NCBI RefSeq assembly: GCF_007990205.1
Contig: NZ_BJWE01000001.1
Coordinates: 62,001-126,000 of the forward strand
DNA: 64,000 bases
Direction of reading: 5' to 3'
Source: Pediococcus parvulus
GTDB taxonomy: Bacteria > Bacillota > Bacilli > Lactobacillales > Lactobacillaceae
A program made the translations under genes and the position numbers. The notes beneath the pieces are model-generated. The model made no database searches, was not told the origin of the DNA, and saw only the letters and a program-made list of their open reading frames with translations. This document shows positions 55,773 to 64,000 of the stretch, in pieces (the first letter of the stretch is position 1; each line of letters begins with the position of its first letter).

Positions 55773-56516
55773 CTATTTAGTCACCCCATCATCTGCTTGA
55801 ATAAGGAGCACCGTAACATTATCACGTCCTCCCGCCTGATTGGCAAATTCAATTAATTTTAAGCACTTTTCTTCCAACGTGATGGAACTTTCTAAAACAT
55901 TGGCAATTATTTGATCGGTAACCATATTCGTCAAACCATCAGTACATAAAAGAAGCTGATCGTCATGCTTCCATGCATATGTATGCACATCAATATCTGA
56001 ATTAGCAGAAATGCCCAATGTTTTTGTAATAATATTTTTTTGCGGATGTGTACGGGCTTCTTCCGGAGAAAGCTCTCCTTTTTTGATCAACTCATTAACT
56101 AACGAATGATCTGAAGTGAGTTGTTTTAACTCGTTACCTTTAAAAAGATAACACCGACTGTCCCCTAAGTGGGCCACGATAAACTGATTCTCAAGAATAA
56201 TTGTGACCACAATTGTAGTTCCCATACCATTCAAATCTGAATACTTTTGTGAGGTTTCAAGAATCTCGTCATTTTCTTGGGTCACTTCGGTTTGCAGCCA
56301 ATTTACTGCGTTAGTGACGTCACTAAAATCCGTATTTTGAAACAGATATCCGAGATGAGAAACGGCCATTTCAGAAGCCACATCCCCACCTTGACGCCCA
56401 CCAATTCCATCAGCGACAATACTAAATAAAACGTTTTTTTTATTTTTAAAAACGCCCACATAATCTTGATTTTCATCACGGTGATTCCCAATGTCAGACT
56501 GAAAAGCATACTTCAC
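55773..56516 (-). CDS. stp: PP2C-type protein phosphatase
   Basis: Partner phosphatase of PrkC, 247 residues. Metal-binding PPM motifs are SDIGNHRDENQDY, VADGIGGRQGGDVAS, VAHLGDSRCYL, LLCTDGLTNMV and GGRDNVTVLLI. The full set is present. Confidence 0.95.
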   Translation of the reverse strand: MKYAFQSDIGNHRDENQDYVGVFKNKKNVLFSIVADGIGGRQGGDVASEMAVSHLGYLFQNTDFSDVTNAVNWLQTEVTQENDEILETSQKYSDLNGMGTTIVVTIILENQFIVAHLGDSRCYLFKGNELKQLTSDHSLVNELIKKGELSPEEARTHPQKNIITKTLGISANSDIDVHTYAWKHDDQLLLCTDGLTNMVTDQIIANVLESSITLEEKCLKLIEFANQAGGRDNVTVLLIQADDGVTK

Positions 56517-56522
56517 AATTAA

Positions 56523-57860
56523 TCACGCTCTCTTTTGTAAACAAGCAATAAAAAAGCCATCGGATTCAAAATCATCCGGGTAAATATTCAAATATGGCGT
56601 TGTTCTCGACGATTTCAACTGCTTTTTTGTTGAAGTCTGAATCAGCTCAAATTCAGGATGAAGTTTCAAAAAATCAGTCATCGTATTTTCATTTTCTTGT
56701 TTTAGTATGGTACACGTACTGTAAGTTATTATACCGTTATTTTTTACTTTTGCAGCTACGGCATTTAAAATTTCTAATTGAATTTTGTGCAGCTTTTCAC
56801 TATCAGTTAATGCCTTTTCATAACGAATTTCAGGTTTCCGCCGTATAAGACCAATTCCTGAACATGGTGCGTCCACTAAAATTCGATCAAAAGAATTATC
56901 TTCTGCTAATAAATCGATTTTACGAGCATCCAAAACCTTCACTTCAACTTGAGTATTTAATCCCATTCGTTTCGCATTCGTACGGATTAGAGCTACCTTT
57001 TTAGGATGTAAATCCAGTGCCAAAACGTGTCCATTTTCACCAACTTGTTGTGCGATATGAGTGGTCTTTCCCCCAGGCGCTGCACAAGCATCCAAAACTG
57101 TCATGCCAGACTCTAGTTGCATTGCTTCAGCAACCAACATGGCACTCTCATCTTGAACAGTCAAAGAGCCATTTTGGAAAAGCTCTGATCTTGCCACACT
57201 CCCATTTGAAACCACAATTCCATCTTCTGCTACTTCACTGGGGATCACTTTATATTCATGGGCGTTCAAATAGTCAACGGCTTGGACTTGAGTTATCTTC
57301 TGCGTGTTAATTCGGGCAGCCTGACGAGCAGGCTGATTAATTGACGCAAGAATCCGATTTGTTTTTGACTCACCAAGTTGAGCGTCTAATTCCTTAATGA
57401 TCCACGGAGCCACACTATACTTAACACTACGATAATTTTTTTGATCTTTAATAGCATCTAATTCTGGGAATCCTTTTCGCTGCATGGCATGTAAAACACC
57501 GGTCACAAAAGCACGGATACCACTATGGCCTTCTGTTTTGGCAATTTCAATGCTTTCGTTAAAAATAGCCCTTGTTGGTACTCGATCCAGATAAACCATT
57601 TGGAAAACGGCCGTTAACAATAACTGGTGCACCCAATCCTGCACTTTTTTGCCCTCAACAAATGGGGATAGAAAATAGTCTAAAGTCAATTTATGCTGAA
57701 TCACACCATAGACAATTTCCGTCAACAAATTGATGTCTAATTGTGACAACTGACTGTCTGCAATGATATTTTTCAGTTCAATGTTCGAATAGGCACCTTT
57801 ATTAACTTTTACTAACACATCAACCGCTAATGCTCGTGGATTTCGTTGTTTATCTATCAT
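56523..57860 (-). CDS. rsmB: 16S rRNA (cytosine-967-C5) methyltransferase
   Basis: NusB-like N-terminal RNA-binding domain (about residues 1-140) plus a SAM methyltransferase domain with CAAPGGKTTHIAQ, DAPCSGIGLIRRKPE and the second Cys in YSTCTILKQENE. 445 residues. It overlaps fmt by 4 bp. It differs from the rsmF-like gene by its NusB part and the lack of a PUA tail. Confidence 0.95.
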   Translation of the reverse strand: MIDKQRNPRALAVDVLVKVNKGAYSNIELKNIIADSQLSQLDINLLTEIVYGVIQHKLTLDYFLSPFVEGKKVQDWVHQLLLTAVFQMVYLDRVPTRAIFNESIEIAKTEGHSGIRAFVTGVLHAMQRKGFPELDAIKDQKNYRSVKYSVAPWIIKELDAQLGESKTNRILASINQPARQAARINTQKITQVQAVDYLNAHEYKVIPSEVAEDGIVVSNGSVARSELFQNGSLTVQDESAMLVAEAMQLESGMTVLDACAAPGGKTTHIAQQVGENGHVLALDLHPKKVALIRTNAKRMGLNTQVEVKVLDARKIDLLAEDNSFDRILVDAPCSGIGLIRRKPEIRYEKALTDSEKLHKIQLEILNAVAAKVKNNGIITYSTCTILKQENENTMTDFLKLHPEFELIQTSTKKQLKSSRTTPYLNIYPDDFESDGFFIACLQKRA

Positions 57861-58807
57861 AACTTGATAACCTGCTCACCTTCGTAAAATGCCTCTTGAC
57901 TTCCGTTTAAATAATCAGTGATATCCATCTGTGGTTTGCCAGCCGGTTGAACACGGTCTAAACGAACTACACCATTTTTGCCGGTTGCAATCAACAACTT
58001 GTGCTTTGTTTTTTCTACAACTTGACCCGGCAATAGGTCAGTAGTTTGATCCAAAGGGGTGACCTGCCATAACTTGGTCCGCAACCCATTTAAGATCACA
58101 AAACTAACTGGAAATGGTCGTAATGCACGAACTTTGGCATCGACCAATTTTGCAGATTGACGAAAATCAACTTGTTCTTCTTCAGGTTTAATATTTGGTG
58201 CAAACGTTACTTTTTCTTCGTCTTGTTCAACACCTGCAAGCTCACCCGCAATCAATTTGGGTAATGTTTCGTTTAATAGATTTCGGCCCAAAATGCTTAA
58301 CTTTTCAAACATTGAACCCACATCATCTGTTGCTTCAATCTTGATTTTTCGCTGGGCAAGCATTTTACCTGCGTCCATCTTCTTAACCATATAAATAATG
58401 GTTATTCCCGTTTCTGACTCACCATTCATAATGGCATACTGCACAGGAGCCCCACCACGGTACTTAGGTAATAGTGACCCATGGACATTAACAGCCGCCA
58501 GTTTGACCGAATTAATTAATTTCATTGGTAAAAATTGGCCAAAAGCTGCGGTTACAATTAAATCGGCATGCAACGCAATTAATTGAGCCATTTCTTCAGA
58601 ACCACTAATTTTTTCTGGTTGGAAAACAGCAATTTCATTTTCTACCGCCACCTTTTTAACTGGCGACATCGTTAGGTTATGTTTTCTTCCAGTGCGTCGA
58701 TCAGGTTGGGTAACGACAGCTTCCACATTGTAATCTGGATTTTGAATTAGACTCTGTAAAATAGGGACAGCAAACTGCGGGGTCCCCATAAAAATAATGG
58801 ATTTCAT
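57857..58807 (-). CDS. fmt: methionyl-tRNA formyltransferase
   Basis: Formylates initiator Met-tRNA with 10-formyl-tetrahydrofolate, the product of fhs at 4902-6560. 316 residues with IIFMGTPQFAVPIL, catalytic Asn and His in AVNVHGSLLPKYRGG, and Asp in VKKMDAGKML. It is coupled to rsmB by overlap. Confidence 0.96.
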   Translation of the reverse strand: MKSIIFMGTPQFAVPILQSLIQNPDYNVEAVVTQPDRRTGRKHNLTMSPVKKVAVENEIAVFQPEKISGSEEMAQLIALHADLIVTAAFGQFLPMKLINSVKLAAVNVHGSLLPKYRGGAPVQYAIMNGESETGITIIYMVKKMDAGKMLAQRKIKIEATDDVGSMFEKLSILGRNLLNETLPKLIAGELAGVEQDEEKVTFAPNIKPEEEQVDFRQSAKLVDAKVRALRPFPVSFVILNGLRTKLWQVTPLDQTTDLLPGQVVEKTKHKLLIATGKNGVVRLDRVQPAGKPQMDITDYLNGSQEAFYEGEQVIKL

Positions 58808-58822
58808 TTGATAAAATTCCTC

Positions 58823-61237
58823 CTACATAAATGATTGTGGTTCGGCATCAATCGATAACTGAATGCCTTGACGATAATCACTTTGAGATTCCTGTAAAAT
58901 TTTGGTAACAGCTGTATGGAGATTGGGTTCATGTTTATATTTAATCACAATTTGATAATAATATTTATTTTTGACCCGTGCAATCGGTTTAGGTGTAGGG
59001 CCCAAAACAATGGCATCAGCACTTAACTGCGGTCGCAATTCTTTTAAAACAGCAAACATTTTTTGGGCCGCCATTTTTTCTTCTTTATTGGCTGCAGTAA
59101 TCTGAAGTGTGAAGTAATAGGGCGGGTACTTTCCCTGATGACGAATGTACATTTCTTTTCGGAAAAAGTTTTCATAGTTTTGAGTCTTAGCCAGCTGAAT
59201 GGCATAGTGGTCAGGATTAAAGGTTTGCACAAACACTTCTCCTAACTTATCAGCACGCCCTGCACGTCCACTTACCTGCGTCAACAATTGAAATGTGCGT
59301 TCACTAGAACGGAAATCAGGCAACTCTAAGGCGGTATCCGCATTAAGCACACCAACGAGTGTCACGTTGGGAAAATCTAGTCCCTTGGCAATCATTTGCG
59401 TCCCCAGCAAAATGTCTGCCCGACGTTCACCAAACTGACGTAATATTCTTTCATGTGCCCCTTTACGCCGAGTGGTATCCACATCCATTCGTAAGATTCG
59501 TGCACTAGGAAACTTGGTCTTCAACTCTTGTTCTACTTTTTCTGTTCCGGTCCCATAATAACGAATTTTTCGGCTATGACAATTAGGACACTGTTTAGGA
59601 ATCGGTTCTTCATGACCACAGTAATGACATTTCATGCTACGACTATCCATGTGTAGAGTTAAAGAGATGTCACAGTTAGGGCATTTCAGAACAAACCCAC
59701 AATCACGGCACATGATAAACGAGGAATACCCCCGCCGGTTTAACATCAAAATACTTTGTTGTTGCATGTTCAAACGTTTATCAATTGCATTTAGTAAAGG
59801 TTGCGAAAAGTTTTGATCAGCACCTGTTTGCAATTCTTCACGCATATCAATAATTTGAACTTTAGGCAATGGATGTCCATTAATTCGATTGGGTAACCGC
59901 AATAATTGATAAACTTGCCGTTCACTTCGCGCTCTTGATTCTAAAGAAGGTGTGGCACTACCGAGTACCAATGGGCAATTGTAAAACTTGCTTCGCCACT
60001 GGGCCACATTTCTAGCATGATATCGCGGTGCGTCATCTTGTTTATAACTGGTTTCATGTTCTTCATCAATAATGATGACGCCCACATTTTCAATGGGCGC
60101 AAAAATTGCCGACCGTGCACCAACCACGACTTGTGCTTCATGGCGTTTGATTCTGCGCCATTCATCAAATTTTTCTCCATCCGAAAGGCCACTGTGTAAA
60201 ACGGCCACTTGTTTGCCAAACCGGCCCTTAACTCTGGTAACCATTTGAGGCGTTAAGGCAATTTCTGGAACCAACATAATAGCTGTTTTTCCTTTAGCAA
60301 GCGCGTAAGCAATCGTTTGTAAATAAACTTCTGTCTTGCCACTTCCAGTGACTCCTTCAAGCAAAAAAGTCTTCGCTTGGGACTTCTCAATACTTTGAGA
60401 AATCTCATCAAGGGCTGTTTGCTGTTCCTGATTTAAAGTAAGGGGCGTCGTTTTCCCTTTAAACTCTTTATACGGATCGCGATATTGCTCTACTTTTTTA
60501 CGTACCAGCCATCCTTTCGCCTCGCCAGCTTTAATTGTTGCTGAACTGATGGCAAGTTTCTTTTCTAAAGTCGTTTGAGAAACTATTTTAGACTGGTTAG
60601 CTAGAAAATGAACAAGATCACGCATTTTAGTGGCATTTTTTCGAAGAGAATCTACAATTCCAGATTCTTGTTCCGCATTAATGTGAGACTCAATTTGAAA
60701 AATCTGTTTTGTTTGTGCTTGGTTTTTAACGCGATACACAATTTCAATTTTGCCTTGTTTTCGAAGCTTAGATAACTCACTTTGTTGTAACGGTGAAAGC
60801 GTGTCCGTTTCAAAATCTTGCCACTGAGTAGATGGCAAAATATCAGCTAACTGTTCTTCACTCATCTGATCATCAACAATTTTCAGTTGCTTACTATACT
60901 TTGCCCGCATCACATTTGGTAACATCGTTAATAAACAAGTAATTTGGAATGAAAATGTGGTATCTGCTAGCCAACGAGATAATTGAATTAATTCCGTGTT
61001 TAAAACTGGTTCTAAGTCCATCAAACTTTCAATTGATTTCAGCTGATCAGCATCAACTTCTTCCATTCCAATTTGAACGACAAACCCTTGCACTTTTCGA
61101 TTACCATTACCAAATGGAACCACAACCCGCATGCCAACTTGAAGCTCATTTGTCAGTTGTTTAGGGATTAAATAAGAATAAGGACTATTTGTCTGCATCG
61201 TTGGAACATCAACAATTATTTTGGCAACTTGGATCAT
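58823..61237 (-). CDS. priA: primosomal helicase PriA
   Basis: Replication-restart helicase of 804 residues. N-terminal DNA-binding domain, then GVTGSGKTEVYLQTI (Walker A), IIDEEHETSYKQ, a zinc-binding insert with eight Cys (CRDCGFVLKCPNC; KCHYCG; CPNCHS) and the helicase end QVSGRAGRADKLG. All are present. Confidence 0.96.
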   Translation of the reverse strand: MIQVAKIIVDVPTMQTNSPYSYLIPKQLTNELQVGMRVVVPFGNGNRKVQGFVVQIGMEEVDADQLKSIESLMDLEPVLNTELIQLSRWLADTTFSFQITCLLTMLPNVMRAKYSKQLKIVDDQMSEEQLADILPSTQWQDFETDTLSPLQQSELSKLRKQGKIEIVYRVKNQAQTKQIFQIESHINAEQESGIVDSLRKNATKMRDLVHFLANQSKIVSQTTLEKKLAISSATIKAGEAKGWLVRKKVEQYRDPYKEFKGKTTPLTLNQEQQTALDEISQSIEKSQAKTFLLEGVTGSGKTEVYLQTIAYALAKGKTAIMLVPEIALTPQMVTRVKGRFGKQVAVLHSGLSDGEKFDEWRRIKRHEAQVVVGARSAIFAPIENVGVIIIDEEHETSYKQDDAPRYHARNVAQWRSKFYNCPLVLGSATPSLESRARSERQVYQLLRLPNRINGHPLPKVQIIDMREELQTGADQNFSQPLLNAIDKRLNMQQQSILMLNRRGYSSFIMCRDCGFVLKCPNCDISLTLHMDSRSMKCHYCGHEEPIPKQCPNCHSRKIRYYGTGTEKVEQELKTKFPSARILRMDVDTTRRKGAHERILRQFGERRADILLGTQMIAKGLDFPNVTLVGVLNADTALELPDFRSSERTFQLLTQVSGRAGRADKLGEVFVQTFNPDHYAIQLAKTQNYENFFRKEMYIRHQGKYPPYYFTLQITAANKEEKMAAQKMFAVLKELRPQLSADAIVLGPTPKPIARVKNKYYYQIVIKYKHEPNLHTAVTKILQESQSDYRQGIQLSIDAEPQSFM

Positions 61238-61249
61238 AATTTCACCTGC

Positions 61250-62464
61250 TTATGCAAACCGCTTTGCAATTACTTCTAGTACTTTTTTTGCGATAACTTT
61301 TTTATTTTCTTTGGAAATTTGAATATTAGGTTCATTTGGCTGCAAAATGGTTACTGCATTTTCATCAACATCAAATCCGATATCGTGACGGTACACATCA
61401 TTAGCCACAATCATATCAGCGCCTTTAGCCCTTAGTTTTCCTTTAGCGTTATTAAGAAGATCTTCTGTTTCTGCTGCAAATCCAACGACAAACTGATTGG
61501 TATGCAAGTTCTTTAAACTTTTTAAGATATCTGGTGTTTCTTGAAGTTCTAAGATCAATTTGTCAGATTGAGTAGCCTTTTTAATTTTATGGTTCTCAAA
61601 CTGCACTGGCTGATAATCAGAAACCGCAGCTGCCATAATCAAAATATCTGCCTTGTCAAAATTATTGTGAACCGCAGTCATCATTTCCGTCACAGTTTCC
61701 ACATAAATAACTTTAACCCCGTTTGGAGTCGCCAGCTGTTTGGTTGCAGAAATCAAAGTAACCTCAGCACCAGCTGTTTGTGCAACTTCTGCAAAAGCAT
61801 ACCCCATTTTACCAGAGGATCGATTAGAAATATAGCGAACTGGATCAAGATATTCTCGCGTGCCACCGGCAGTTATCAAAATCTTTTTGTTTTTCAAGCT
61901 AGCTAAGTTAGAATAGTTTTTCACCGTAATTTTTTTCTCGATATATTGCATGACTGTTGTGTTTTCAGGAAAACGGCCTTTACCTGAATAGCCCTCCGCT
62001 AGCAATCCTTCATCTGGATCCATAACATTCACACCATCAACTTTTAAGATTTTAATGTTGCGTTGGACCGCTGAGCTCTGCCACATATGCACATTCATTG
62101 CGGGAATTACAAATATTGGCGCAGTAAGTGCCAATAACGTGGTACTGACAAAATCATCTGCCAATCCATTGGCCATTTTACTCATGATATTGGCCGTTGC
62201 TGGCGCCACAATCGCGATATCTGTCCAATCTGCCAATTCCACGTGAGCAACTGGTGCACTGGTGACCTGTTCAAATAAACCGGTTTGCACTGGATGCTGA
62301 CTAATCGTTTGGAAAGTCGCTTTACCTACAAATTTCATAGCCGTATTTGTCATAGCAACCCGGACCTGAGCACCTTGTTTTTGAACTAAACGAATCAATT
62401 CCACCACTTTGTACGTGGCTATCCCACCGGTAATAAAAAATGTAATATGCTTATCTTTCCACAT
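61250..62464 (-). CDS. coaBC: CoaBC: phosphopantothenoylcysteine decarboxylase/synthetase
   Basis: Two steps of coenzyme A synthesis in one chain. CoaC part (about residues 1-180): FMN site, VELADWTDIAIVAPATAN, PAMNVHMW. CoaB part (about 190-404): ITAGGTREYLDPVRYISNRS and GKMGYAFAEVA. 404 residues. It lies between rpoZ and priA, the usual order. Confidence 0.96.
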   Translation of the reverse strand: MWKDKHITFFITGGIATYKVVELIRLVQKQGAQVRVAMTNTAMKFVGKATFQTISQHPVQTGLFEQVTSAPVAHVELADWTDIAIVAPATANIMSKMANGLADDFVSTTLLALTAPIFVIPAMNVHMWQSSAVQRNIKILKVDGVNVMDPDEGLLAEGYSGKGRFPENTTVMQYIEKKITVKNYSNLASLKNKKILITAGGTREYLDPVRYISNRSSGKMGYAFAEVAQTAGAEVTLISATKQLATPNGVKVIYVETVTEMMTAVHNNFDKADILIMAAAVSDYQPVQFENHKIKKATQSDKLILELQETPDILKSLKNLHTNQFVVGFAAETEDLLNNAKGKLRAKGADMIVANDVYRHDIGFDVDENAVTILQPNEPNIQISKENKKVIAKKVLEVIAKRFA

Positions 62465-62500
62465 AAAACTTCTCCTCGCTAGAAACTACTCTTAAAATCG

Positions 62501-62536
62501 AAAAAAGGTCTGAAAGAAATCTCTCTCAGGCCTTTG
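62501..62536 (-). terminator. terminator between rpoZ and coaBC
   Basis: On minus AAAGG-c-CTGAGAGA pairs with TTTCAG-a-CCTTTTTT with two mismatches. It may separate gmk-rpoZ from the downstream genes in part. Confidence 0.7.
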
Positions 62537-62547
62537 TATCACAAACT

Positions 62548-62757
62548 TTAAAATTCGGTTTTGTCAGGATCAATTACGACATCACCTGCAACAATTTCTT
62601 CAAGTGCCTGACCAACACTTTTAGAAGACTCATATTTGTCTAAAAGTGGTTGTGCGCCAGCATCTAATTCATGGGCACGTTTGCTTGCTAACATAATTAA
62701 TGAGTAACGTGAATCCACACGTTCTAATAAATCATCAACTGATGGATATAAAATCAT
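62548..62757 (-). CDS. rpoZ: RNA polymerase omega subunit
   Basis: A 69-residue subunit with [26 protein letters not shown]. It begins one base after the gmk stop, the conserved gmk-rpoZ pair. Confidence 0.95.
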   Translation of the reverse strand: MILYPSVDDLLERVDSRYSLIMLASKRAHELDAGAQPLLDKYESSKSVGQALEEIVAGDVVIDPDKTEF

Positions 62758-62758
62758 T

Positions 62759-63373
62759 TTATTTATCTCCTAACATTTCTTCATATTCTGGAAACACACG
62801 ATCAACGCGGAATCGTTCACTTTTAATAATCGTTTTAATACTTTCAACAGCATTTTCAACTTTGTCATTCACAACAGCAAAATCATAATCTCGCATCATG
62901 CGAATTTCTTCAACAGCTTTTGCCATGCGTTTGTTAATGGTTTCCATATCTTCTGTGCCTCGATTTATGATTCGTTGTTTTAATTCCATCAAATCAGGAG
63001 GCGTCAAAAAGACAAACACACCATCTGGAGACTTCTGTCTAACCTGTAAGGCACCATTTACTTCAATTTCTAAAAAAACATCTTTTCCACGATCTAATGT
63101 TTCGTTAACGTACTTCAAAGGAGTCCCGTAATAATTGTCAACGTATTTTGCATACTCCAACATTTGACCAGTTTCAATGTTATGTTCAAACTCTTCCTTA
63201 GAAACGAAGTAATAATCAACACCATTGACCTCACCTTCACGAGGTTTTCGGGTTGTCATCGAAATGGAATATTGAAAATCATTCCCACCTTGGTCAAAGA
63301 TTGCTTTACGTACCGTCCCTTTACCAACTCCGGATGGACCTGATAAAACGATAAGCATTCCTCTTTTTGCCAT
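62759..63373 (-). CDS. gmk: guanylate kinase
   Basis: Phosphorylates GMP to GDP. 204 residues with [18 protein letters not shown] (P-loop), [18 protein letters not shown] and [13 protein letters not shown]. Divergent from the small SOS-type gene. Confidence 0.97.
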   Translation of the reverse strand: MAKRGMLIVLSGPSGVGKGTVRKAIFDQGGNDFQYSISMTTRKPREGEVNGVDYYFVSKEEFEHNIETGQMLEYAKYVDNYYGTPLKYVNETLDRGKDVFLEIEVNGALQVRQKSPDGVFVFLTPPDLMELKQRIINRGTEDMETINKRMAKAVEEIRMMRDYDFAVVNDKVENAVESIKTIIKSERFRVDRVFPEYEEMLGDK

Positions 63374-63492
63374 AATTTAAAATCTCCTAAATGTAATGTA
63401 CTCCTATTATCGCTTTTTTAACCACTCTTTTCAACTACAAATCAAGGTTTAAGCACACTTTTCGTCCATTTAGACAACTTTTATATTTTCTA

Positions 63493-63542
63493 TTGCATTT
63501 GTGAACGTTTGTTCGTATAATGAAAACACAAACAAACGTTCG
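63493..63542 (+). promoter_or_regulatory. promoter with two LexA-type operators
   Basis: TTGCAT (63493-63498) and TATAAT (63516-63521) with a 17-bp spacer. Box 1, GAACGTTTGTTC at 63503-63514, lies in the spacer and matches GAAC-N4-GTTC exactly; extended on minus (CGAACAAACGTTCA) it fits 13 of 14 positions of the Gram-positive SOS-box consensus. Box 2, AAACAAACGTTC at 63530-63541, misses one core base. Confidence 0.8.
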
Positions 63543-63553
63543 AGGTGGAAAAT

Positions 63554-63868
63554 ATGGAAAATTTACAACAGAATCATAATCGTGTCTCCGAATTCGTCCA
63601 GAATTCCTATCAAAAGCTTTTTTCAGAACCAGAGCTAGAGGGCATTGAACCCCAAATGCCGAAATTTCAATTAAAATCATTCTTAGCTCAAGCCATTGAT
63701 AAAAACTATAAGGTAACAATTCAAATCAATGCCAATAACACAATTTATGAAACAACCGGCTTACTAACAAAAATTGCTAAAAACCGTTTTCTTTTAGCTA
63801 CTCAAGGCCAGAAAGTGACTTACCTTTTACAAATAGAAGATATTCGTTTCGTTAAAAAGACTTACTAA
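63554..63868 (+). CDS. small protein of unknown function, candidate SOS gene
   Basis: A 104-residue protein starting at ATG 63554 after GAGGTGG; an in-frame upstream start lies within that site. The N-terminal half is helical and polar (NRVSEFVQNSYQKLF); the C-terminal half looks beta-rich (YKVTIQINANNTIYETTG, then FLLATQGQKVTYLLQIEDI), a pattern vaguely like the YolD family, but the YolD signature RGMMKW is absent. No membrane segment or catalytic motif is visible. Two LexA-type boxes in its promoter suggest DNA-damage control. I do not recognise it. Confidence 0.75.
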   Translation: MENLQQNHNRVSEFVQNSYQKLFSEPELEGIEPQMPKFQLKSFLAQAIDKNYKVTIQINANNTIYETTGLLTKIAKNRFLLATQGQKVTYLLQIEDIRFVKKTY

Positions 63869-63878
63869 TAACGGATAT

Positions 63879-64000
63879 CTATTTATGTTGCTTAGCAAGT
63901 TTATAAACTGGATCCAATCTATTTTGTAACCAGCCTAAAACTAAATCAGAAATAATAGCCATTAAAGCTGTTGGCAATGCGCCAGCTAAGATAATGGCAC
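63879..64000 (-). CDS. ABC transporter permease, OpuC-like, 3' end only
   Basis: About 40 C-terminal residues are visible: ILAGALPTALMAIISDLVLG followed by a short polar tail. The small-residue-rich membrane segment and the tail after it match the end of glycine betaine/carnitine/choline permeases of the OpuC type. The rest lies beyond the right edge. It is convergent with the candidate SOS gene. Confidence 0.65.
   Translation of the reverse strand, partial: AIILAGALPTALMAIISDLVLGWLQNRLDPVYKLAKQHK

Overview
The window is low-GC Firmicutes DNA, most likely a Lactobacillaceae chromosome. The gene block from gmk through rpoZ, coaBC, priA, fmt, rsmB, stp, prkC, rsgA, rpe, thiN, rpmB, yloU, yloV, recG, plsX, acpP, rnc, smc, ftsY, ylxM and ffh to rpsP, khpA, rimM, trmD and rplS is the conserved Firmicutes order. 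A complete mevalonate pathway, type B RNase P RNA, RecU, GpsB, PrkC and a C69 dipeptidase fit lactic acid bacteria. No rRNA, tRNA, CRISPR array, insertion sequence or prophage was seen.

Region 1-10.7 kb (minus strand): a tightly packed run rlmL-like, FAD oxidoreductase, ebsA-like, fhs, lspA, rluD, then pyrR-carA-carB (carB runs off the left edge). rnpB, gpsB and ypsA lie upstream. The carbamoyl-phosphate synthase pair is open and well folded by sequence, but both subunits have lost catalytic residues: the Cys and His of the CarA amidotransferase, and several ATP/Mg contacts of the first CarB ATP-grasp half. They look like pseudoenzymes kept in a pyrR-led operon without pyrB or pyrC next to them. 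This is the strongest lead in the window.

Region 10.7-31.6 kb: recU-ponA (plus), dnaD-asnS-tseB-dinG (minus), mevalonate operon mvk-mvaD-mvaK2-fni (plus), an rRNA methyltransferase, a HAD hydrolase, a tautomerase, dipeptidase pepD, a catabolite-controlled ppsA with a perfect cre palindrome, a small membrane protein and a matrixin-type metalloprotease.

Region 31.7-63.4 kb: the conserved information-processing and envelope cluster on the minus strand, with rpmB alone on plus. Between ffh and rpsP it is split by about 4.3 kb of accessory DNA. This holds an intact stand-alone EAL-domain gene preceded by a terminator-bearing leader, and three decayed genes: a LevR-type sigma-54 activator with two frameshifts and a truncation, a hexuloisomerase-like SIS gene, and a ribulose-phosphate-epimerase-like gene broken partly by a visible 10-bp tandem duplication. 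They read as the remains of a sugar-phosphotransferase catabolic operon.

Right edge: divergent from gmk is a small unknown gene whose promoter carries two LexA-type operators, so a candidate SOS gene. The window ends in the 3' end of an OpuC-type ABC permease gene.
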